DNA of 64,000 nucleotides from Paenalcaligenes hominis (GTDB lineage: Bacteria > Pseudomonadota > Gammaproteobacteria > Burkholderiales > Burkholderiaceae_B): the NCBI RefSeq assembly GCF_011927625.1, contig NZ_JAATIZ010000001.1, positions 310,001 through 374,000 of the forward strand, written 5' to 3'. The translations under genes and the position numbers were made by a program. The notes under the pieces are model-generated. The model was not told the DNA's origin, did no database searches, and worked only from the letters and a program-made list of their open reading frames with translations. Below are positions 7,474 through 16,016 of the stretch, piece by piece. Every line of letters starts with the position of its first letter. Position 1 is the first letter of the stretch.

Positions 7474-8781
7474 CTAATTACAATTCAGTATGGCCAGTTG
7501 ATTCCAGTCAGTGGTGAAGTTAGGGCTTTTGAAGTGCTGACGCATTTGCCACGGTGCAGGGCGCTGTACCAGCGTGGAGGCCGGCCCAATACGATTTTGC
7601 CCATAACGTAGATTGATCTGATCAAGGGTTTGCATGAGTTTGTGGTGCGAGTTGGCACAGGACGTTTGGGTGGAAAACAACTGACCTTGCCGTGGGGTGG
7701 GCTGATAGGGGCTGAGTTCCAGCAAACACACACCCGCCTTCGCATAACGAATGCCCGGCTGATAAATACGGTCAAGGGCATGGTGCACCACACGCAGTAA
7801 TTGCAATGTGCTTTGGGTGGGGTGCAGCAAAGGTACCACCAACGAGCCCGCATACGGCGGCCCGTTGTGATAGCGGCCACTGCGTATAAACACATACACG
7901 GCTTGGGTTTGACTGTGTTGCAGCCGCAGCTTTTCAGCGGCACGAGTGGTAAAGGTAGCAAGTGCTTGGGCGAGATCGGCCTTGGTATACACGGCATCGC
8001 CGAAAGAACGCGAACACATGACTTGCTGGCGAGGGGCAGGTAATACGTCTAAATCCAGACAAGGCACCCCGGCGAGCTCTTGGGCGGTTTGCGCCAACAC
8101 AATAGAAAAGCGCCGCTGTAGCCACTGGGACGAGGTTTGAGCTAAGTCAGCTGCCGTGTGGATGCCTAAGGCATGCAGTTTAGGCCCCAGCTGGTGGCCA
8201 ATGCCCCACACATCGCCGACGGCCACATGGCGTAACGCCCGCCACAGAGCGGGTGGGTCTAAAGGGCTAAGATCGCACACACCCTGAAGGCGGGGCAGTT
8301 GTTTAGCAAGATGATTGGCTACCTTGGCAAGGGTTTTGGTGGCGCCAATACCGACAGAAGTAGGGATCCCAATCCAGCGCCAGGTTCGTTGTTGAATAGC
8401 TAGACCCAGTTCGCGCCCTGATTGGGGCTGACCACTGAGATCAAGAAAGGACTCGTCAATGGAGTAGATTTCCTGATGAGGCGTGAACTGAGAAAAAATG
8501 CTCATCATGCGTTGGCTTATATCGCCATATAAACTGAAATTGGCGGAACGCACGATTAAGCCATGTTGCTGCACGAGATGTTGAATTTGGAACCAAGGCG
8601 CACCCATGCGTATGCCTAGGGCTTTGGCTTCGGCGGTACGTGCGATGGCGCAGCCATCATTATTAGATAACACGACCAATGGGCGTTGGGCATACTGGGG
8701 TTGAAGCACACGTTCGCATGAGCAATAAAAACTATTGCCATCGACTAAGGCAATACGTGATGGTGTTTTTTGAATGTCCAT
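7474..8781 (-). CDS. umuC: DNA polymerase V catalytic subunit UmuC
   Basis: A Y-family translesion polymerase of about 435 residues from the ATG at 8781 (GGTGGTGAC upstream; a TTG at 8796 is less likely). The catalytic entry motif LVDGNSFYCSCERV and the metal-binding IYSIDESFLDL are intact, followed by the thumb helix-hairpin-helix (VGDVWGIGHQLG) and little-finger domain. The C-terminal DUF4113-like tail typical of UmuC is present (LDQINLRYGQNRIG). The gene starts inside the end of umuD (about 37 bases overlap). Polymerase V copies past DNA lesions when bound by the cleaved UmuD dimer and RecA. Regulation is by the SOS box ahead of umuD. Confidence 0.95.
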   Translation of the reverse strand: MDIQKTPSRIALVDGNSFYCSCERVLQPQYAQRPLVVLSNNDGCAIARTAEAKALGIRMGAPWFQIQHLVQQHGLIVRSANFSLYGDISQRMMSIFSQFTPHQEIYSIDESFLDLSGQPQSGRELGLAIQQRTWRWIGIPTSVGIGATKTLAKVANHLAKQLPRLQGVCDLSPLDPPALWRALRHVAVGDVWGIGHQLGPKLHALGIHTAADLAQTSSQWLQRRFSIVLAQTAQELAGVPCLDLDVLPAPRQQVMCSRSFGDAVYTKADLAQALATFTTRAAEKLRLQHSQTQAVYVFIRSGRYHNGPPYAGSLVVPLLHPTQSTLQLLRVVHHALDRIYQPGIRYAKAGVCLLELSPYQPTPRQGQLFSTQTSCANSHHKLMQTLDQINLRYGQNRIGPASTLVQRPAPWQMRQHFKSPNFTTDWNQLAILNCN

Positions 8782-9173
8782 GTCACCACCCCCCAAATGT
8801 GAAGCTGTTGTTGGTCTTTGAGCTCGATAGGAGCAAAGTCAGGATTAGCGCTAAGCAACTGAAGTCGATTGTGTTTTTGGTAGAGTTGTTTCAGCGTGAA
8901 TTCGTTATCGATAATAGCGACGACTAGGTTGCCGTGTTTGGGCGTTAGGGAGCGATCGATAATGACATAGTCGCCATCATCAATACCCATATCGCGCATT
9001 GATGTGCCGCGAATACGCATAAAAAAAGTGGCTTCGGGCTGACGAATGAGCAGCGTATTGAGGTCTACACGTGGCTGGTAAAAGTCTTCGGCAGGGCTAG
9101 GGAAGCCGCCTTGGACGGTGGCCGATACAAACCAAAGCGAACGGGTAGAGGCATCAAAGGGTTGCGGTGTCAT
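8745..9173 (-). CDS. umuD: UmuD, LexA-like self-cleaving subunit of polymerase V
   Basis: A 142-residue S24-family protein. The catalytic dyad is visible as Ser58 in RGTSMRDMGI and Lys95 in NEFTLKQL. The self-cleavage segment reads VQGGFPSPAEDF, so the scissile bond would be Gly22-Gly23, where E. coli UmuD has Cys24-Gly25. RecA-stimulated cleavage is known to convert UmuD into the active form that joins UmuC. The start is the ATG 13 bases downstream of a perfect SOS box. It overlaps umuC, the usual operon order. Confidence 0.94.
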   Translation of the reverse strand: MTPQPFDASTRSLWFVSATVQGGFPSPAEDFYQPRVDLNTLLIRQPEATFFMRIRGTSMRDMGIDDGDYVIIDRSLTPKHGNLVVAIIDNEFTLKQLYQKHNRLQLLSANPDFAPIELKDQQQLHIWGVVTWTFKKHHHVLP

Positions 9174-9186
9174 GGCGTAAAAATAA

Positions 9187-9202
9187 CTGTTTGTTTATAC
9201 AG
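9187..9202 (-). promoter_or_regulatory. LexA (SOS) box of the umuDC operon
   Basis: CTGT-N8-ACAG with a TA-rich centre and TA flanks matches the LexA consensus on both half sites. It lies immediately upstream of the umuD ATG (9173), so LexA would block the promoter, and DNA damage would induce umuDC. Confidence 0.9.
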
Positions 9203-9507
9203 TATTTTAGGGCTTTTTCTCTGAAGGTCAAGCCTTAACCTGACCGGGGTGTACACCTTGAGCTTTACGACAAGGCAGAGAGCCTCATAATTCATTAACT
9301 ATTATGGAACCATCGTCTGCGTCAGACAGTCTATGTAATAGAGGCGGCCGCAGTAAAATAGGTTCTGGTCGAGCGCGCTAGGCAGAGCGCCATCGCTTTT
9401 GCAATGTACAGCGCCACTCTACACACATCGATTGACCTAGTTTGACAAGCTACAATCCATGTGCCATAACCCAATAAATGCCAAGCAAATTTTGCAGGAA
9501 CATCCCT

Positions 9508-11067
9508 ATGAGGCGTGCTTTATCTTTCCCACTCATTAGTCTAAAAATCGTGAGTGCTTTTTTAGCGTGGTGCTTTATGTTTACTTCATCCTCTGTACAA
9601 GCTCAGGCATCAACCGATGCACTTTATACCTCACTGCAGCAACTTCCCCATCTAGGAGCCGAAACAGTTGTGTTAGACCCCAACAAACCCACATTGGTCA
9701 AGCTCTGGGCTAGTTGGTGCCCACTATGCTTATCCGAACTGGAAATGACCGAAAGCTGGGTAAAACAGGCCAATTTAGACGCTAATTTAGTAACGGTGGT
9801 ATCGCCCGGTCAACTGGGTGAAAAAAACCGTGCTGATTTCGAAGCGTGGTTTCAAGGCTTACCGTACCAGCAGCTCCCCGTATTGATGGATACCGAAGGG
9901 CACCTAGTTCAACAATTAGGGGTGCGCGGTTATCCCAGCTGGGCGGTGATCGGTACCGATGGCACGGTACAGCGCGTAGTCAAAGGGTCTATTACCTATA
10001 GCCAAGCCCAACAGCTGGTGCTTGACCCTCAGGCCGACTTAAAGGCCGCCCAAGTCGTTGCGCCGCAAGCCAAAGCCCAACCTGCCAGCGCCGCCCAAAG
10101 CAAAACCATTTACCTAGCGGGTGGGTGTTTCTGGGGCGTAGAAGCCTATTTTGAACGCATTAATGGGGTAGTGGATGCGGTGTCGGGTTATGCAAATGGC
10201 ACCACGGCTAATCCCCGTTACGAAGACGTTATTTACCGCAACACGGGTCATGCTGAAACCGTCAAAGTGGTCTATGACCCAAACATCATCAGTTTGCACG
10301 ATATTCTTTGGCATTTCTTCCGCATTATTGATCCCACTACCTTAAACAAACAAGGCAATGATCGTGGTACGCAGTATCGTACAGGCATTTACAGCACAGA
10401 CCCCGCCGACCAAGCCGTAGCGCAAGCGGCGTTGGCGCAATTACAAGCTGAATACCGTCAGCCCATCGTGGTAGAAAACGAAGCGCTTACCCATTTCTAC
10501 GAGGCCGAGGACTACCATCAAGACTATTTAACTAAAAACCCGAATGGCTATTGCCATGTGGATTTAAACTTAGCTAACAAGCCATTAGCTGCACCCGCAG
10601 CCGTTACACCCGTGTTTGATCCTAAACAATTTACGAAACCGTCAGCCGACCAGTTGCGCCAGCAGCTAAGCTCATTAGAATACCAAGTCACCCAACAAAG
10701 TGGCACCGAGCGCGCTTTTAGTCATGAGTACGATGCCCTCTTTGAGCCCGGCTTGTACGTGGATCGGGTCAGTGGCGAGCCCTTATTTAGTTCTACGGAT
10801 AAATACGATTCAGGGTGCGGTTGGCCCAGCTTTGTGAAGCCCATTCGCCCTGATGCCGTGACCGAGCACGAGGACTTAAGCTACAACATGCGTCGTATCG
10901 AGGTGCGTAGCGCGTTAGCGGATTCGCACTTGGGCCATGTTTTCCCAGATGGGCCCAAAGACCGAGGCGGTTTGCGATATTGCATCAATGGGGCTAGTTT
11001 GCGCTTTATTCCTGCGGCTCAGATGACAGCACAGGGCTACGCGCCGTGGTTGGATTTGGTTCAATAA
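9508..11067 (+). CDS. msrAB: Exported thioredoxin-MsrA-MsrB fusion (methionine sulfoxide reductase)
   Basis: Repairs oxidised methionine in the cell envelope. I prefer the ATG at 9508 (AGGA 8 bases upstream); an ATG at 9478 adds ten residues. A signal sequence (about 1-35) is followed by a thioredoxin/TlpA-like domain with WASWCPLC, MsrA with the catalytic Cys in [11 protein letters not shown], and MsrB with SGCGWPSF and the catalytic Cys in LRYCING. Counted from the 9478 start, these cysteines are 81/84, 217, 447 and 502. The three-domain order matches the Neisseria PilB-type protein, in which the thioredoxin domain feeds electrons to both reductases. MsrA acts on S-sulfoxide and MsrB on R-sulfoxide. 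It appears monocistronic, 22 bases ahead of an SDR gene on the same strand. Confidence 0.94.
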   Translation: MRRALSFPLISLKIVSAFLAWCFMFTSSSVQAQASTDALYTSLQQLPHLGAETVVLDPNKPTLVKLWASWCPLCLSELEMTESWVKQANLDANLVTVVSPGQLGEKNRADFEAWFQGLPYQQLPVLMDTEGHLVQQLGVRGYPSWAVIGTDGTVQRVVKGSITYSQAQQLVLDPQADLKAAQVVAPQAKAQPASAAQSKTIYLAGGCFWGVEAYFERINGVVDAVSGYANGTTANPRYEDVIYRNTGHAETVKVVYDPNIISLHDILWHFFRIIDPTTLNKQGNDRGTQYRTGIYSTDPADQAVAQAALAQLQAEYRQPIVVENEALTHFYEAEDYHQDYLTKNPNGYCHVDLNLANKPLAAPAAVTPVFDPKQFTKPSADQLRQQLSSLEYQVTQQSGTERAFSHEYDALFEPGLYVDRVSGEPLFSSTDKYDSGCGWPSFVKPIRPDAVTEHEDLSYNMRRIEVRSALADSHLGHVFPDGPKDRGGLRYCINGASLRFIPAAQMTAQGYAPWLDLVQ

Positions 11068-11089
11068 CCGCTTAATTTCAAGGAGCCTT

Positions 11090-11863
11090 ATGTCTACCTC
11101 TATACCCTTAGAGCAACAAGTGGTGTTAATTACCGGTGCAGCCCGAGGGCTGGGCGCCGAGTTATCGCGTGTGTTTCTCGAGCAGGGCGCACGCGTGATT
11201 GTAAATTACTTTCAAAGTGCCGAGGCAGCGCAACGTCTGGTCGCTGCCCACCCTCAGCAGGCATTTGCTTATCAAGCGGATGTCACCGATGTGGCTCAAG
11301 TCCAGGCTATGCTGACCGCAGCGCAAGCGCATTTTCAAGCCCCTTGCACCACCATTGTGAACAATGCGTTGCCCACTTTTGAATTCAATGGGGATGCACG
11401 TCCGCATGTGGACACGTTGACGTGGCATAATTTGCATCAGCAAATGCATGGCATTGTGGCGGGAGCCTTGCACACGGTTCAAGCCGCATTGCCTGGGATG
11501 AAAGCGGCTGGCTTTGGGCGAGTCATCAATATCGGTACCAATCTGTTCCAAAACCCAGTGGTGCCTTATCACGATTACACCGCAGCCAAAGCCGCCTTAC
11601 TTTCTCTAACGCGCACCTTGGCGCATGAGCTCGGCGAATACGGCATTAATGTCAATATGATTTCTGGCGGATTATTGCGAACCACGGATGCCTCGGCGGC
11701 CACCCCCGAGGCCGTCTTTGATTTGATTGCGGCCAGTACGCCATTGCGACGCGTCACCACTCCGCACGAGTTTGCACAGGCTGCGTTGCTATTTGCTAGC
11801 CCGTGGTCAAGCGCTGTGACAGGCCAAAACTTGATTGTGGATGGAGGCCTAGTTAAAGGTTAA
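11090..11863 (+). CDS. SDR-family oxidoreductase (FabG-like)
   Basis: A 257-residue short-chain dehydrogenase/reductase. The Rossmann glycine motif (VLITGAARGLGAEL), the NNAL strand, a serine/threonine-rich strand before the active site (RVINIGTNLF) and the catalytic Tyr-x-x-x-Lys (YTAAKAALLSLTR) are present. The residue usually Ser in the catalytic triad appears to be Thr or shifted (NIGTN). The C-terminus GQNLIVDGG is typical of 3-oxoacyl-ACP-reductase-like SDRs. The substrate is not predictable. It follows msrAB closely with AAGGAG as binding site, and a strong terminator comes next. Confidence 0.88.
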   Translation: MSTSIPLEQQVVLITGAARGLGAELSRVFLEQGARVIVNYFQSAEAAQRLVAAHPQQAFAYQADVTDVAQVQAMLTAAQAHFQAPCTTIVNNALPTFEFNGDARPHVDTLTWHNLHQQMHGIVAGALHTVQAALPGMKAAGFGRVINIGTNLFQNPVVPYHDYTAAKAALLSLTRTLAHELGEYGINVNMISGGLLRTTDASAATPEAVFDLIAASTPLRRVTTPHEFAQAALLFASPWSSAVTGQNLIVDGGLVKG

Positions 11864-11881
11864 CCGTCGTCTAGACCTAGC

Positions 11882-11924
11882 ACCTCTGCCATTAACTGAT
11901 GTGTTAAGGGCAGAGGTTTTTTTT
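11882..11924 (+). terminator. Rho-independent terminator after the SDR gene
   Basis: Stem ACCTCTGCC (11882-11890) pairs with GGCAGAGGT (11909-11917), with a further inner TTAAC/GTTAA pairing, and then a run of eight T. It ends rightward transcription just before the convergent ABC-ATPase gene, whose last codons lie at 11923. Confidence 0.88.
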
Positions 11925-12996
11925 AGCCAGCGTAGACCCAAAGTTGCTCGGTAGGGAACTCGACAAAGTAGCGCCCGGGCCCTAATGGCTTAGAGCCAAA
12001 CGCACGCAGCTGAGTGTGGGTATCTTCGTAGGTATGACGAAACACGTATTCCCACTTATCGCCTAGGTACATGCTGGTGCTAAGGTTAAGTGCTAAGCTA
12101 TTTGGCACAGCGTGTTCATGCACGATAGCTTGCTCCACGCGACAGACGGCTTGTGCCATGCTGTCTGGGGCTAAGTCATGTTGAGTACTGCCCCACAACC
12201 GATGACCGTAAAAGTCTAATTCTGCCTGATGGCCTTCAGTGCGTATCACCTTGGCTGGCAGCCGGTTGTTACTGCCCATGAACTCCGCCGTATAAAGCGT
12301 TTCTGGCCGACTATAAATGGCTTCGGGTGTGCCTTGCTGTTCGATAGTGCCTTGGTTTAACAGCAAAATACGATCCGAGATAGCCATGGCCTCGTGTTGG
12401 TCGTGTGTGACCAACAAGGCAGAAATGTTCAGCTCTAGAATCAGTTCACGTAAAAACGAACGGGCTTCCTCACGCAGTTTGGCGTCTAAGTTAGACAGGG
12501 GTTCATCAAGCAGCATCACGGGTGGGTTATACACCAAAGCTCGTGCAATCGCGACGCGTTGTTGCTGACCGCCTGATAACTGGTTGGGATAGCGACTTTG
12601 TAAACCACCTAGCCCGAGCTGGTCTAACACCGCATCGACTTTCTCTTTAATGTGGCTTTTGCTTTCCTTGCGCAATTGCAACGGGTAGGCCACATTGTCA
12701 AACACCGTTTTGTGGGGCCAGAGGGCGTACGATTGAAAGACCAAACCCAGATTACGTTGTTCGGCGGCGACCTCAAGTTTTTGTGCGCTGTCATAAACGG
12801 TGTTGTTCGAGATGTGGATGGAGCCGGTATGCGGTTGCTCGAGCCCGGCCACAGCACGAAGCAAGGTAGTTTTTCCACTCCCTGACGCGCCGAGCAGTGA
12901 AACCACTTCGCCTTTAGCAATGCTGAGCGACACCCCTTTTAAAACGGGGTTGTCCCCGTAAGCAAGATGGATGTTATTAACTATTAACTCACTCAT
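11923..12996 (-). CDS. ABC transporter ATP-binding protein (FbpC/PotA type)
   Basis: A 357-residue import ATPase. Walker A is GASGSGKTT, the Q-loop lies in LVFQSYALWPHK, the signature is LSGGQQQRVAIARAL, Walker B is VMLLDEPLSNLDAKL and the switch His is in LLVTHDQHEA. The C-terminal 120 residues form a TOBE-like domain. The closest general types are the ATPases of ferric iron, polyamine, phosphonate and phosphoglycerate importers. It overlaps the permease stop by 4 bases (ATGA), so the two are translationally coupled. It is the last gene of the five-gene minus-strand cassette. Confidence 0.9.
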   Translation of the reverse strand: MSELIVNNIHLAYGDNPVLKGVSLSIAKGEVVSLLGASGSGKTTLLRAVAGLEQPHTGSIHISNNTVYDSAQKLEVAAEQRNLGLVFQSYALWPHKTVFDNVAYPLQLRKESKSHIKEKVDAVLDQLGLGGLQSRYPNQLSGGQQQRVAIARALVYNPPVMLLDEPLSNLDAKLREEARSFLRELILELNISALLVTHDQHEAMAISDRILLLNQGTIEQQGTPEAIYSRPETLYTAEFMGSNNRLPAKVIRTEGHQAELDFYGHRLWGSTQHDLAPDSMAQAVCRVEQAIVHEHAVPNSLALNLSTSMYLGDKWEYVFRHTYEDTHTQLRAFGSKPLGPGRYFVEFPTEQLWVYAG

Positions 12997-14759
12997 CGTA
13001 ATTTCACTCCAAAGCGTAATGCTATGGCTAAGCCGATAACAACTAAAACAATATTAATAAAGGAAAGGGCAGCCACAATATCAATGGCACCCGTGGCCCA
13101 TAAAGACACCAACATAGACCCAATGGTTTCTGTGCCGGGGGTAAGCAAATACACCCCAGTGGAATACTCACGCTCAAAGATTAAAAACATCAAGAGCCAC
13201 GAGCTGATTAAGCCAAAACGAGCTAATGGAATCGTAATGTGGCGTGTGACTTGGGAAGGCTTAGCACCGGCGCTGCGCGCTGCCTCCTCAAGCTCAGGGC
13301 CAACCTGTAGCAACGTAGAGGAAATCAATCGCAAGCCATACGCCATCCACACCACGCTATAGGCGAGCCACACACTAAAAATAGTGCTGCGCAGCGTACG
13401 TATTGGGTCAATGAACACGGCTTTGATCGTGTCTTTAAAGGGCAAAAACGACAACCACCCTTTGGTGAGTGCGCCCTCTAGCCACATAGGCACAAATAAA
13501 AACACCCATAAGAAAGCCAAACCGGCTAATAAACCGGGTACGGCACGGGGTACAAGCACGCTGTAATCCAAAAAGCGTGTCACGTTATCGGGTTTACGGT
13601 GCATAGCCAAACCAATAAAGGTATAGGCAGCCACGGCTAAGGCACCCCCAAATACGCCAATGAGAACCGAGTTTAAAATGGCACGCATTAAATTGGTTTG
13701 CGAGAAAACCTGAGTAAACGCATTCACAGACAACACATCAAACAGTGATACGCCAAAGCCCCAGTTGGAAACAAAGGCGCGCAACACAATGCCAGACAAA
13801 GGCAAAATAATAGCGAGGAAAAGCCAGATACCCACCACTAAAGCTGCAACCCAACGCCAACGCCCAAGTGGTAAAACACGGGCTTGCGTGGCTTTGCCTT
13901 TCAAGGTGACAAAGCGGTTCGCATTATGCATGAGCCGACGTTGCAGCATCACCAGAGGAATGGTCATGGCAATTAACACCATGGCTACAGCCGCCATCAG
14001 GTGATAAGACGGAATCCCAAGCTTGTTTGTTAGTTTGTATAAATACGTAGCTAAGACGAGGTTGCCTTCGGGGTCACCCAGTACCAGCACCAAGCCAAAG
14101 ACCTCAAGCCCCAGGAAAAAGAGCAGTACCGTGGCATATAAAATAGCAGGGCGCACCATAGGCAAACTGACCGTGCGCATGACTTGCCATGGGTTAGCCC
14201 CCGCTACACGTGCGGCTTCTTCTACATCTGAGCCCATGCTGCGCAAGGCAGCAGAAATATACAAATACGCATGCGGTACATGAGTAAGCCCCGCAATAAT
14301 GACAATACTGGTAAACGAATACACGTTCCAAGGAACAGAGCCAATGAGCTCTTGGGTCCACACGGAAAAAAAGCCCACTGGGCCCGCCGCCACAATATAG
14401 CCAAAACCTAGCACCATAGGCGAAACAAAAATGGGCACTAAGATCAGCGGCTCGAGCCAACGCCGCCCGGGCAAGTCGGTGCGGGTAATCAAAAACGCCA
14501 ATACGCCCCCTAGGGGAATAGAAATAATGGCCAACCCAAATGCCATATAAAACCCACTGCGTAAGGCTTTATAAAAGTCAGGGTCGTCAAAAATAAATCG
14601 AAACGCATCCAGCCCCAATGATTTGTTGGGGGCGAAAAAAGGTTGATCTAAAAAACTTTGATAAACAATGAGGCTAAGTGGCAAATAAATAGCCAAAGCC
14701 GTCAGCAAAACCACCACAAAGCGTGGCATGCGTTGCCAAGTGTGTTGCAGGGTGCGCAT
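12993..14759 (-). CDS. Fused two-domain ABC transporter permease (FbpB/ThiP type)
   Basis: A 588-residue inner-membrane protein with about twelve hydrophobic segments and two binding-protein-dependent permease halves. Each half has an EAA loop (EEAARVAGANPWQVMRTVSLP in the first, EEAARSAGAKPSQVTRHITIP in the second). This duplicated format is typical of Fe(3+), thiamine and 2-aminoethylphosphonate importers. The gene follows the binding-protein gene after a strong stem-loop and precedes the ATPase with a 4-base overlap. The substrate must be inferred from the binding protein and remains open. Confidence 0.9.
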   Translation of the reverse strand: MRTLQHTWQRMPRFVVVLLTALAIYLPLSLIVYQSFLDQPFFAPNKSLGLDAFRFIFDDPDFYKALRSGFYMAFGLAIISIPLGGVLAFLITRTDLPGRRWLEPLILVPIFVSPMVLGFGYIVAAGPVGFFSVWTQELIGSVPWNVYSFTSIVIIAGLTHVPHAYLYISAALRSMGSDVEEAARVAGANPWQVMRTVSLPMVRPAILYATVLLFFLGLEVFGLVLVLGDPEGNLVLATYLYKLTNKLGIPSYHLMAAVAMVLIAMTIPLVMLQRRLMHNANRFVTLKGKATQARVLPLGRWRWVAALVVGIWLFLAIILPLSGIVLRAFVSNWGFGVSLFDVLSVNAFTQVFSQTNLMRAILNSVLIGVFGGALAVAAYTFIGLAMHRKPDNVTRFLDYSVLVPRAVPGLLAGLAFLWVFLFVPMWLEGALTKGWLSFLPFKDTIKAVFIDPIRTLRSTIFSVWLAYSVVWMAYGLRLISSTLLQVGPELEEAARSAGAKPSQVTRHITIPLARFGLISSWLLMFLIFEREYSTGVYLLTPGTETIGSMLVSLWATGAIDIVAALSFINIVLVVIGLAIALRFGVKLR

Positions 14760-14773
14760 GAAAAGCTCCTAAA

Positions 14774-14808
14774 GAAAACCAACCCAACGCAGGGTTGGGG
14801 TGGTTTTC
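14774..14808 (-). promoter_or_regulatory. Intercistronic stem-loop between binding protein and permease
   Basis: GAAAACCAACCCAAC (14774-14788) and GTTGGGGTGGTTTTC (14794-14808) can form a 15-bp stem with one mismatch and a five-base loop. It lies 24 bases after the binding-protein stop and 14 bases before the permease start. Such hairpins commonly attenuate read-through or protect the upstream message, so that the binding protein is made in excess over the membrane parts. That role is inference. Confidence 0.75.
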
Positions 14809-14832
14809 GTTAATACATAAAGCGTTAAGGGC

Positions 14833-15930
14833 TTATTTGTTTGCGGCAGCGCGCCAGTTTTTAATGAACTCGAGGCGCTCTTTGGGTTCGAGGAATTTGA
14901 GTAAGCTATCGCTAACGGGGATAGGTGTGATGGCTTTACCGAGTTTTTTCTCCATGCCATCCAAATCGTTGTCACCTTCGACGTCAGCACGTATAGAGGC
15001 CAAATCAGATTGATTGGCTAATACGTTTTGGCCATTGTTAGAGAGCATAAAGTCTAGAAATACACGGGCGGCTTCGGGGTTGTGCGCACGCTCGCTAATA
15101 AAGGCGATGCGTGACAGCACTAGCGTGTAGTCCTCGGGGTAGGCCACACCGATGGAGGTGTCCGTGCGGGCACGGGTCTCGGCGTAGGAGCCAAGGATGT
15201 TATAGCCAATTAGGTTTTCACCAGAAGAAACGCGTTCCATCATGGTGCCGGTGGATGACTGTAATACCAAGTTGGCTGACCCGACGCCTTTAATAAAATC
15301 GAGGTAGGTCTTGTTATGAATGCTGTCTTGAGCCGCTAGCATGTAACCCACGGCAGACTTTTCAATGTCGTAGGTCGTGACTTTATTACGGAAACGATCC
15401 GTGTTGTCAGATACAAGTTTAGCTAGACCCTCATGAGAAGTAGGCACCTCTTCGGCTTTGATTAAGCGTGTATTGTAAATAAAAGCCGTGGGCTCAAATG
15501 TGGTGCCATAAGCACGGCTATTCCATGAGGCCCAGTCCGGTAAGGAAGGGGTTTCTGGCGAGGTGTATTCGGCGGCGTATTGGGTGGCTAGCTGCATGGC
15601 CGAGTCCATGGCCGAGCTCCATACAATGTCTGCACTGTTTGCGCCCGATGCTTGTTCACTGATGAAGCGGTTGTACAGCTCGGTGCTGTTCATGTCGTGG
15701 TATTCCACCTTGATGCCAGGGAACTGCTGCTCAAAGGCTTTAAGCAACGGATCCGCCGCTTTGGTATCAGTGGTGGAATAAACAATGACCTTGCCTTGTT
15801 TTTCGGCAGCGGTGGTTAACTCCTTGTAGCTGTCAGGATACGAATCCGGCGTGACCGCCCATGCGGCAGAGGCCGCAAACACACTGGCCACAGCCAAGCT
15901 TAACGTACTGAACGATAGCGATTTTTTCAT
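14833..15930 (-). CDS. ABC transporter periplasmic binding protein (FbpA/PgtC-like)
   Basis: About 365 residues from the ATG at 15930 (GGAGAC just upstream; an in-frame TTG at 15942 is unlikely). A signal peptide ends around AASAAWA. The mature part is a type 2 periplasmic binding fold: GKVIVYSTTDTKAADPLL, DIVWSSAMDSAMQLA, LPDWASWNSRAYGTTFEP, TTYDIEKSAVGYMLA, GYNILGSYAETRA, YPEDYTLVLSRIAF. It is a clear paralogue of the C-terminal domain of the kinase encoded just upstream, sharing at least six of these blocks. Related proteins bind ferric iron or organophosphates, so the ligand is not settled. A direct repeat and a -10-like box upstream suggest its own regulated promoter. Confidence 0.9.
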   Translation of the reverse strand: MKKSLSFSTLSLAVASVFAASAAWAVTPDSYPDSYKELTTAAEKQGKVIVYSTTDTKAADPLLKAFEQQFPGIKVEYHDMNSTELYNRFISEQASGANSADIVWSSAMDSAMQLATQYAAEYTSPETPSLPDWASWNSRAYGTTFEPTAFIYNTRLIKAEEVPTSHEGLAKLVSDNTDRFRNKVTTYDIEKSAVGYMLAAQDSIHNKTYLDFIKGVGSANLVLQSSTGTMMERVSSGENLIGYNILGSYAETRARTDTSIGVAYPEDYTLVLSRIAFISERAHNPEAARVFLDFMLSNNGQNVLANQSDLASIRADVEGDNDLDGMEKKLGKAITPIPVSDSLLKFLEPKERLEFIKNWRAAANK

Positions 15931-15975
15931 GAATGTCTCCAATAGTTATTGTGGTAATGGGTATGACTCATCTCT

Positions 15976-16009
15976 ATTATCTATTGGCTTGCTGTCATCA
16001 ACCTGTCAT
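15976..16009 (-). promoter_or_regulatory. Candidate response-regulator direct repeat and -10 box ahead of the binding-protein gene
   Basis: On the minus strand ATGACAG-GTTG-ATGACAG (16009 to 15992) is an exact 7-bp direct repeat with an 11-bp period, one helical turn, as OmpR-family regulators use. Ten bases further is GATAAT (15981-15976), a plausible -10 box, so the repeat would replace or cover the -35 region in class II activation style. It lies between the kinase stop (16017) and the binding-protein start (15930). The likely regulator is the OmpR-type protein encoded two genes upstream; this is inference. Confidence 0.6.
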
Positions 16010-16016
16010 GGAAGGG

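Noticed and set aside
7485-7997. 170-codon frame within umuC
   Set aside because: Shifted frame inside a complete, conserved polymerase gene.
9431-9457. Promoter TTGACC/TTGACA with TACAAT before the Trx-MsrA-MsrB gene
   Set aside because: Several -35-like boxes exist but none has a 16-18 base spacing to a good -10, so I do not report it as a feature.
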